This document shows, one piece after another, positions 56,031-64,000 of a DNA stretch of 64,000 bases. The translations under genes and the position numbers were made by a program. The stretch lies in the NCBI GenBank assembly GCA_002633005.1, contig NMRA01000677.1, positions 62,001 through 126,000 of the forward strand. Reading direction: 5' to 3'. This DNA is from Phoronis australis (Eukaryota > Phoronida > Phoronidae). A model generated the notes under the pieces. That model made no database searches, was not told the DNA's origin, and saw only the letters and a program-made list of their open reading frames with translations. Numbering within the stretch: the first letter of the stretch is position 1; every line of letters starts with the position of its first letter.

Positions 56031-59000
56031 CTGAAGTCAAAGATTGTTGACCAGGTTACACAAATTAACATTTAACTTAACAAGTGCAATTCTTATGGAA
56101 TTCTTCCGTCAAAAACATGAGTAGGAAGAAGCAAAATCACACGTTTGTGTACAATCTGAGGAATTGCAGAGCAAAATCAACCAGAGGAAACCCGAGGCCC
56201 TCTGGTGGTTATACTTTAGACTAAAGTGCACATCAATGTTAAATAAATGTAGTTTGCAACCAAATGAATACGAGTCACTGTAAAATGTTTGCTAAAACCC
56301 TGTTGTTAGGTTACCAAAGAGAAATACCACTGTTTCACTATTTTAAGTCAACTGCCTTAAATGAGACCGTGCAACATAGGTACTCAACATCATGAATAAT
56401 TAATTATAAATTTGATGTTGGTTTTAATGGAACAATAGTAGTTAAAATAGCCAATCATACCTGACTGGTGTTTTTATTGCCTCCACTGAGACGTCGCAAG
56501 AAGCCACCTCGCTTGCTTTTCCGGGCTGGCGACTGTTTTGGGGTCTCAGGCCTGTAAAAACAGTTGTTGAGATGTGGTTTAGATGAGAAACACCAGGCCA
56601 GACCTTGGTCAGATTCAGATGCTAATATACACTACTTAAACTGAGATTCCAAATCTAAGAAGATAAGAGACAGGAAATTTCAGTGGCTTAGTAGCAGTAA
56701 ACATCCTTTGATAAAAGAAATCAAGTTCCATGCTTCCTTGAACAGTCATTTCCACTAGAGAAAATTCTAACTGCAAGTTACAAAATAATAACCCGTAAAA
56801 ACATGTGCCTCACAAATTATGATTCGAAAAACAAAAATGACAATTAGCTGTCAAAATATCAACAAAACTGAGAAAACAACCTGTTAACAAATCAATTACC
56901 AAGTTCCCAGATTCTCATTTGCTTAATTCTACACCTGGTTCTAAGATTCGCAGACCTCTGGCTATTCGTAAGCAAATTCAACCAGTAAAACTACTTTATA
57001 CAAAAGCAGTCATGCACCCCTAATAAAAAACACAAAGTCATACTGCACCTCTTCTTTTTCTTCGGAGAGACCACCTTTTTCACGTCGGGACTTCCAACAA
57101 ACTCTGGGACAGCGGCACCCTGGGAGAACTCTATTATGGGAGACGCGTCAAATTTCTGCACAGGACCTATTCGGGTTAAAAGGAGGCAATAAACTCCAAC
57201 ACCTGATACACAAATAGTTGTTGCTAAAATTTATTTCATCTGTCACTGACAAGCAGATTTTCTGTCGCAGTACTTCCATGTATCTGGTTACTGTCAAGAT
57301 TGGAATGTCATGAATTACAGGAAGCATTTATATTGGCACAAAACTTCAAGACTACATCAAAACTCATGCACGTACGGGTTCACAGCTAGCATGACTATTG
57401 TGCTGGTACACATACATTTCCATGCAGTTATCCACGTGTGAACTATGTTCAGGCTAGAGCTCATAAGTGGCATTGTTGGCTTGCTACATTGCCTCAAACA
57501 TGTTTACCATAGTTTGAAATAGAAGTTATGGATTTTAGAGCACGTGTAAGTGCAGTTTCCCTTTAAACTAAACAACGACCTATTGGAAACTTCTAAAGCT
57601 GTATTAGCAAAAGATCTCAAAACATCAAGTTTTGAATTTCCCTTTTCAATAGGTGGCTTGTGACATGAAACTTCATGTTATTAATGCACAGTCACAGAAA
57701 ACTTCCCATACCGATTCCATGAATTTAAGGCAGAAAAAGGTCATATCGACTGACAGCTGGGCGATTATCGGGAGTGCCGGCTGGGCATCAACAAAAAAAT
57801 CTCAAACTGGTGCAACTGATCCAATAAAAAATCTCCTGATCCCGCTATCATGCATATATCAGTGGGATCAGCAGACTGTTGCCCAACATGTGATCAAGGC
57901 AGAAGTTAAAGCAACTGACAGCACTACTGTAACATTTACCATAAATGCATTAGGTACACCTGCCTATGAATGAAGCTGTGGTTATAACTGGAGTTAGGCA
58001 CACGTGCCTATATGTGAAACTCTGGACGGAAACTGAGAAGCAAATATTTTGATTAAGTTGAGTTAAGCTTGACTTAACCGGTACAAAATGGTAGTGATTG
58101 ACTTGCCTTCAATTTAACCTCAACTGTTATCGAAATGGACACACAATTCACAAAAAACAATCAGATATTCAAGGTATAACCACCTGTGCTTATAAGGGAA
58201 ACTTAAGTAAACAAATTTCTTTGGAAAAACACACTATTTGGGATACAGGTGCATTAACCCCTAAGTACGCACATATACGGTAAGCATGCCTGCCTACGTG
58301 ATCAACTGACCTCCTGCTGTTTTCTTGACACTTCGCATGACCGATGCTGGCGTATATGGCGTACTGATCTGTTGCAGGATAGCCTTCCTACAATAAGTGA
58401 CAATCACAGAGCGGTAATGTAATTATGATGAACTTAAGATTATCAAAACAACCATTACCTTCATAGTTGTCTTACTAAAGCTTGAGATATTTTAGCACTG
58501 CACGATAACTAAAGGTTGGATGTACCAATACCCAATAAAGCCATAATTGACCGTTAATGTGCACTGTGTGCATAAGAAATTAAAAATTAATAATTAGTCC
58601 AAATAATGAGCCCACTCCTCAAAATTTCTTGAAAATAACAATAACCTCCCCTGCATCCAAGGGCTTTTAATATTTCATATCTGCACAAACCTTTTAGTGG
58701 CAGAGAACGGCGCCATGTCATCTTCGGCCTTACGTTTCCTCATGACCTTTGGCGTGGCGTCAACAAATCCCCCGGTTAGGTCAACATCCATAGCTGACGA
58801 GTCGCAGTCCTGATTGGACGACAGCATGGAGTCAGAGGTCAATGATTGTCGTGACCCAGTCTTTCGCCACTTCACCAGGCTTTCTTTAATGTTGCTGACC
58901 AAACCTGTAGAATAGAATACAGAACATCAATACAAGTGAGATTTATATTTTATCAAAAGGTTGTAAGTCCAGTGTTTGCTAATAAAATTCTAACTTTTGA

Positions 59001-62000
59001 CAAACCTCTCAATGACTGAAGACGGTTGCTAAATATAAACATGAAAAAATTCAATTTTACATCATTTGCAATGTTTCAACACTTCTAAAAATGTAGGGTT
59101 ACACCTTCAATATAACGTTGCCATGACCAGCTTTGCTATGATCAGACTTACTACCTTTCGTAAAAGACGAGTACACTTTTATGGCTTCAGACCCAGTGGA
59201 ATAAACTAAGACTGATGAAAGAAAATTGCACTCAACTGCAGATAGGATTGATTTTTTAAAGATATTGTTCGTGAACATGCAATCAGTCATGTTTTAGTTG
59301 GTGCTATGGGTATGGATTAAAAGTCTATGACAGTCACTTGTGGAATTGTGGCTATGCAAAAATTTACGAATTTACCAAAAAGTTGGTGGCTTCCGGCAAA
59401 AAGATCCTCAAGCTATTCAATATCAAGGGGAAGCAGCGTGGCCTACTTCGATAAGTGGCCGCTTCCTTTACAGAAGGTCTTGGGTTCGAGTCCTAGTGGG
59501 TCGCATTACTAGACCCTTGAGTCAGGTCTAGCTCCTCAGCTTGGTTTTAACTTCATGCTAATAAAGCATAAAAATGGTTTCAGGTGATCAGTGCAATGGG
59601 CCAACCTAAGCGGCCTATGCACGTCACGTATTACGCGTAACAGAAAACCAGACAGCCTGCAATGATTTTTTTTAATATATTCAACATCAAACCTTGTAAT
59701 GACCCGCTGCGACGTTTCTTCTTCTTCTGCCGTGAGTCATTCATGCCATCCAACTCATCACCATTGACGAAGCACGATGACATCATTTGTGCTCGTTCGG
59801 CGAGATCATCACTTACGATGCCGATTTGTGCCGCATTTTGGATGAAAAACTCCACAACCTCTGTCTGTGCTTGAAGTTGATTATCATTCTTGTCTGCACG
59901 CAAAAAATTCGGAGTTAAAACCACAGCCAAATTTGACGTGTCCATTTTGTTGAGCACCGATTTCGCAGCAACACTAGCCAGGGACATCATGGTGAATCGA
60001 AGAGTGCAAAGATGAGCCTTGGGTAGAAGAATGCTGAGTAAAAGGAGAGCTTTCGCCCGGTCCTCGGGGTCATCAAAGGAGCCCGCTTGGATGAAAGAAT
60101 CGTATAGATTTGACGTGAACAGACAGTCGGGCAGTTCTCTGAAGAAACGCTTCACTAAAGACGTAACATCAAACACGTGTGACTCTTGCACACTCTCTCC
60201 TCGATCAATAGCATCCTGAAAGATTGAGAAACACTAGTGAGTACAGTTCCAAAGAAATTTTCTTTGATCAGTCCCTTGTCAGCACAAGTTAATTAGCAAG
60301 AAATTGTTGTCTTGGAGAAGATAGAAGTTGACCATCATTACTATGCTCAGAAGTGCTGCGCAAAAAGTGAAATAGAGCAAAAACACGGTTCAGACAGGGC
60401 TCTTGCCCCCATTCACCTGTGAAAAAAGTTGTAGAGAGTACAGTTTTTGAGGAACGAACGTGAAACAAACGAAAAAACAAAGGAAGGTAACAACATGTTC
60501 GCAAATTTCAATAAAAACTTGACTTGCAACTCGACTCTTCATTCTTACACTCACAATACAGTTGACAAAATTCATTATTTTGCTAAGTTGTTATCACCAA
60601 ACAATTTATTCCATAATTTAGAACTAAAATTCATTATTGCCTATTAAATAACCAAGTGTACCTTCAACAGCTTCTGTCTAGCTACTGATCCATTTTTTCG
60701 AAACAGCCCTTCGGTGTCAACGTTTTTCTTGATGCATGCAAAGGCATCCGTGAGAAACCTGCAAAAAACAAAGTGTTTCGAGTAAGTCAGGAAAATAACA
60801 CTACAAACCACAAAGTGAACGCAGATTTGTTATTTTGCAAACGTTCAATTTTGAGTCTCACTGCTCTGATCACAGGATGTCAGGTCATAAATAAAAAGTG
60901 TAAATGTGTGTGTAACATTGTAGCATACTGCTCTAATGAAAGGATGAAGTTTAGTCATAAATACATCACAGTATAGTTGATCTTCAGGATTCAGGATTTA
61001 TTTACATAATTAAGGTCTACAGACAATCTGTGACTGAATGAAACGTGTAACTTGAACATTACGAAATCAATAATGACAGTATCAGTAACTCACAGCACCA
61101 TCTCATAACATTAAGAGGAAGTGATCATTTTTAATGGTATTAAATTTCCAATAATTTACACTAAAAATTTGTTTCCTTGTTGGGACTGAAACTAATCAAT
61201 AATTAATGCAACAGTTACCGCTTCCTCTTCCATTGTGAACAGAGATATTCTCACGGCAATTTGCGACCTCCTGGGGTGCAATTACATTTATTTGGAAACT
61301 GTTTGCTATCTTTTCCCTACAGATGATTGGTCACTGGACCTCTGTAAGTCATTGAGTGTCGCAGTCAATTACTACTATACTACTAGATGGAAGGGGACAT
61401 ACGAGGAGACAGAGCTCTTAACTTTTACTGTTGACATGGTGCCGGCCACAGTTACCCTATGTACAAACTTTGGACATTTTGCCAACGTGGATACAAAATC
61501 TAACCTTTTGCAACTTATTGAGTTCAAATTGTGAATTGCTGATTTTTTCCAAGAACACAGAAATTGCATCTAGCCAAAAAGGGAACAACTTAAGACATAC
61601 TGTGAAGTCAATGGTAAGTAGTTTAAAAGGACATTATTGATTTTACGGTCAAAAAATGCATTTTTGGTATTATTGCTGGATGGGATGAACTTCTTAAAGT
61701 TATCTGCTCTCATCAGAGTTTCAAAACAACAAAATATGTTGGTTTTTTTTTTGTAATATTATTAATCATCAACTCCCGCCATTGCCTGACAGACAGTCGC
61801 TGAAATCGAGGCCTTTGACTGTACCACCAAAAATAAGCTTCAAATACTCCATTTATTGAATGGTTTTCAAACACTGTTGTAAAGGGTCATATTTCAAAAT
61901 TTGTCAGGTGGTAGATATGGTACACAACTTTGAACTGTACCCATTTAGAGCTGCATATCCATTATGGATATAACGAAAAAATCAAATTTCATTTGTCAGC

Positions 62001-62457
62001 CACATTGCATCCTAAGTTGGAAAGATTTCACTGTATCAGGCAGGGCTTGGAATAGGAATGTTCAATGATAAAAAAGAGGAAAATTTTCCAGGTGATGTAT
62101 CATTCCAAAAATAAGGAAGGCTTGCGTGATAGAAATATTTTTTATGTTGTAAAGTTCAATTGAAATAAACATTTTTGCAACAAATAAAGTCAAAATATTT
62201 ATAAGAAAGAAAAAAGAGGAAACTGGAAATCAAATAAGATGAACTTGAAACCAAAAAGGAGGAAATCCTCTTCAAAGAGGAAAATTCCAAGCCCTGATCG
62301 AGACCAGAGCTGTTTTACATGAGGAAACCTGTTCAGACAGTCTTCTAGGTTAATAAAAGAAACATTACCTCGGTACCTGCCCGCACTCATCAGTTTCAAC
62401 GCAGGGTAGTGTATGAAGAGGACTCCCAAAAACACCGGCAGTGTTCCCTTTGGTATC
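52935..62457 (-). CDS. ARHGAP11A: ARHGAP11A-like Rho GTPase-activating protein, 8 exons, N terminus missing
   Basis: RhoGAP of the ARHGAP11A family, which in vertebrates inactivates RhoA and acts in the nucleus and during cell division. Exons in transcript order: 62369-62457, 60662-60758, 59693-60215, 58691-58904, 58311-58387, 57049-57166, 56461-56551, 52935-56030. Together they give 4305 nt, one open frame of 1434 residues ending at TGA. RhoGAP landmarks: VFGSPLHTLP, TEGLFRKNGS (arginine finger in GLFRK), RFFRELPDCLF, KMDTSNLAVVLTPNFL. After the domain comes a basic, disordered region with GGFLRRLSGG, then a 3.1-kb last exon with many SP/TP sites. Human ARHGAP11A starts about 45 residues before the VFG motif; that first exon was not found and is probably beyond 64000. 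Confidence 0.9.
56461..56551 (-). CDS. ARHGAP11A: ARHGAP11A exon: basic GGFLRRLSGG segment
   Basis: Encodes PETPKQSPARKSKRGGFLRR and LSGGNKNTSQ; very basic with SP/TP sites. Phase 2 in, phase 0 out, donor GTATGA. Confidence 0.88.
57049..57166 (-). CDS. ARHGAP11A: ARHGAP11A exon: linker
   Basis: Encodes PVQKFDASPIIEFSQG and SPDVKKVVSPKKKKR, a lysine-rich nuclear-signal-like run. Phase 1 in, phase 2 out, donor GTGCAG. Confidence 0.86.
57167..58310 (-). other. ARHGAP11A intron
   Basis: About 1.1 kb. Contains a plus-strand open frame of 106 codons at 57653-57973 without recognisable domains (probably chance) and a segment at about 58005-58125 that resembles 33955-34060. Confidence 0.5.
58311..58387 (-). 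CDS. ARHGAP11A: ARHGAP11A exon: linker
   Basis: Encodes KAILQQISTPYTPASVMRSV and KKTAG; two TP sites. Phase 2 in, phase 1 out, donor GTCAGT. Confidence 0.85.
58691..58904 (-). CDS. ARHGAP11A: ARHGAP11A exon: linker
   Basis: Encodes LVSNIKESLVKWRKTGSRQS, then acidic SSAMDVDLTGGFVDATPKV and a basic nuclear-signal-like MRKRKAED. Phase 1 in, phase 2 out, donor GTTTGT. Confidence 0.88.
59431..59675 (+). mobile_element. tRNA-derived SINE, copy 3
   Basis: Box A TGGCCTACTTCG, box B GGGTTCGAGTCCT, the family body GAGTCAGGTCTAGCTCCTCA, CAGTGCAATGGGCC and tail GCCTGCAATGATTTTTTTT. It is antisense to ARHGAP11A and its tail ends about 18 bases from the donor of the RhoGAP core exon (59692). Confidence 0.88.
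59693..60215 (-). CDS. ARHGAP11A: ARHGAP11A exon: core of RhoGAP domain
   Basis: Encodes SLVKRFFRELPDCLFTSNLY, ALLLLSILLPKAHLCTLRF, KMDTSNLAVVLTPNFLRAD and EFFIQNAAQIGIV, then a basic tail (RQKKKKRRSGSLQG). Donor GTTTGA is weak but phase 1 joins it to the next exon. A SINE ends about 20 bases beyond this donor. Confidence 0.95.
60662..60758 (-). CDS. ARHGAP11A: ARHGAP11A exon: arginine-finger exon
   Basis: Encodes FLTDAFACIKKNVDTEGLFR then KNGSVARQKLLK. The arginine of GLFR is the RhoGAP catalytic finger by family rule. Donor GTACAC, phase 0. Confidence 0.95.
60759..62368 (-). other. ARHGAP11A intron with a MITE
   Basis: 1.6 kb intron inside the RhoGAP domain. Contains the intact hAT-like MITE at 62041-62296; otherwise nothing recognised. 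Confidence 0.6.
62041..62296. mobile_element. hAT-like MITE, intact (256 bp)
   Basis: Ends are inverted: left CAGGGCTTGGAAT, right ATTCCAAGCCCTG. The interior matches the reverse complement of 25574-25805. No clear 8-bp target duplication seen. Confidence 0.8.
62369..62457 (-). CDS. ARHGAP11A: ARHGAP11A exon: start of RhoGAP domain
   Basis: Encodes GVFGSPLHTLPCVE and ECGQVPR, matching human [20 protein letters not shown]. Phase 0 at its acceptor (TTTTTACAG), phase 2 at donor GTAATG. A hAT-like MITE lies 73 bases downstream in the transcript. Confidence 0.9.
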
Positions 62458-64000
62458 CTGTAAAAACACATTCAACAAATTTTTATTTCAGAACGTGCTA
62501 CATTTCTAGGGTTTACAGTATTTGGATTCGAGACTGGAAGAGACGTATTATAATTTCTCTTATTGGTATCTAATTTTGTATAAAACACTTGACAAAAGAT
62601 GTCATGGCTACAAAGTCATTATAGGTGGTGTTGGAGAAAAGAAAACATGGGCAGCCAACAGTAATCTCCAGCACTTTTTTGCGTTTTTTCGCAGTTCTCG
62701 CACCCTCCTCCCTAAAAGGAAAAACGATTATTTTTGATGTTATATTTTGCAGATCCCTGGTTCTCTTGAAGAGACATTTTTCCGATGGTAATTTCTGTTT
62801 CTTGGCGAGTCTGAGCTAAAAATGTAATAACAGAAGGTGATGTAAAATGTCCACCATCTTGGTTCTGTATTCACTTCTATTGAACAAACGCAAACGATCG
62901 GCATGCACCATGTTCAGTGCTTGATTTGTAAACCTGCACGTCGCTGATGCGATCTCAGATTTTGTTTGGCGACAAGGAAATAGAGTCAGACTTTTTGGAA
63001 AAAACGCAAAAGCCCGTCCATGACTCATTCACAGACTACAGGTCCCGATTGCCTGCATTTCCCTTTGGCATGAGATGAACCTGCATGGCATAATGGGCCT
63101 GTTACGCTTCTAAAGAAAAAAACAAAACAAAAAAGCCCCAAACAATCTCGGGTGTTCTGGCAGACGTCTCATTTCCTCAGTTTGCCCGTCAGATATATGA
63201 ATTATTCATTTATTCAGTTTTAATGTCAGTCCATTATGTGTGGAATGATTGAACGTATCAGTGCCAGATACAAGAGTACAGTAGTATAATTGCCTTGAAA
63301 ACTACATATGCACAGTTCAATAAATACTAGTATAGATAATCAGGGACCTTTATTTGTACTAATACGAAATGTAATATCAAAAATGATTGACTTTCTCTTT
63401 GGTACTAGCATAAAACCACAATAAAAGGATGAAATGTGGACAGACTGTTAAAAATAGAGAAAGTTGGAGAGCAAAGACATGCTCGATGGATACTTTCTTG
63501 TGCGCGGGAAGGTTTTATCTACGGTAACATCATACGATATAGCTTAAGTCAGCACATCCCTTATCTAGAGAAAATGAGTTTAGACTCTACTGACAGGTTG
63601 ATAAGAGCATTAGGATTTGAATCATCATGAAGACTTTTCGTAACTGTTACTTTGTAGTTTTTAAAGTCACAATTTTTCCCATGTTGCTGGCCAGAGATTT
63701 GTAATCTCCAGTTTACTGTAAATGAAGTGTAATCTTAGTGAAGTGACCGCAATCAGGGGTCGATTTGGGGCCCTGTTGGTTGCCAATGTCACCTTAAATT
63801 TTGTTTGGTGACTTGGTAAAAATCCCAGTAAATAGTTCGTCACAATGTCATCATGCCACATCCAAGAATGCACTCAAAATTACCGCAAGAAGCAAACAAA
63901 CGAAAGTCAGAAACGTTTGTCAAAAAATAGAGTCCAACTGCATTCCTCTGCCTCAATAGGAGTGCATTATATTAGGCCAGAGAGGGAGGCATTGATCGTC
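62458..64000. other. Upstream sequence or first intron of ARHGAP11A
   Basis: I searched both strands for the short N-terminal exon expected before the VFG motif (YGIK-like) and found none. A segment at 63756-63800 (CAGGGGTCGATTTGGGGCCC) may be the end of another MITE. Confidence 0.4.

Noticed and set aside
55318-56034. 238-codon plus-strand frame and many other plus-strand frames at 52951-56034
   Set aside because: They are shadows of the long ARHGAP11A last exon, whose frame is continuous and joins to the RhoGAP exons.
57653-57973. 106-codon plus-strand frame in an ARHGAP11A intron
   Set aside because: No domain, low-complexity composition and antisense to the gene; expected by chance in a window of this size.
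62480-62760. Possible first ARHGAP11A exon on the minus strand with a lysine-rich frame
   Set aside because: The only donor in the right phase is GTTGGC and the YGIK-like motif expected in this exon is absent.
63436-63630. 64-codon plus-strand frame with protein-like sequence near the right edge
   Set aside because: Too short, no recognised family and no splice context visible; not enough to call a gene.

Overview
This is an animal nuclear genome window of about 62% A+T by eye. Genes are split by spliceosomal introns of 0.1-7 kb with GT-AG borders, and intergenic and intronic DNA is full of short non-autonomous transposons. The protein sequences resemble vertebrate orthologues closely enough to name four genes, but I cannot fix the species. 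An invertebrate bilaterian (invertebrate deuterostome or lophotrochozoan) fits best. There are no bacterial, plasmid, phage or CRISPR features. The window also carries a 504-base N gap (6489-6992) and two single Ns (43920, 45706).

Layout. (1) 4292-33121, plus strand: PTK7, a Wnt/planar-cell-polarity receptor pseudokinase. Sixteen coding exons are visible: six Ig domains in two exons each, a transmembrane exon, a juxtamembrane exon and two kinase-like exons. The signal peptide, and perhaps one more Ig domain, is not securely located. (2) 35661-44607, minus strand: POLR1C (RPAC1), the shared alpha-like subunit of RNA polymerases I and III, complete in nine exons (345 residues), tail-to-tail with PTK7. 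(3) 44824-50078, plus strand: AP2S1, the sigma subunit of the AP-2 clathrin adaptor. Three exons are certain, plus an inferred ATG-only first exon that would make 142 residues. It is head-to-head with POLR1C across about 216 bases, a likely shared promoter. (4) 52935-62457, minus strand: ARHGAP11A-like RhoGAP. Eight exons give 1434 residues; the N-terminal exon was not found and is probably beyond the right edge.

Repeats explain much of the rest: a tRNA-derived SINE family (three copies), a hAT-like MITE family (two copies), an 800-bp terminal-inverted-repeat element, a 190-bp hairpin MITE, a dispersed repeat present three times in PTK7 introns, several minisatellites, and a dense cluster of large foldback palindromes at 42.6-46.8 kb. 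That cluster sits in the first introns of POLR1C and AP2S1, on both sides of their shared promoter, and includes a 156-bp exact direct repeat next to a single N that points to a haplotype or assembly join.

The four genes do not form a pathway: they are a receptor, a polymerase subunit, an endocytic adaptor and a Rho regulator. I see no evidence for a new multi-gene system. The most unusual features are the foldback cluster around the shared promoter, the exon-phase pattern that splits the PTK7 Ig domains into two trios, and a PTK7 kinase-like domain that keeps the glycine loop and HRD motif but has lost DFG.
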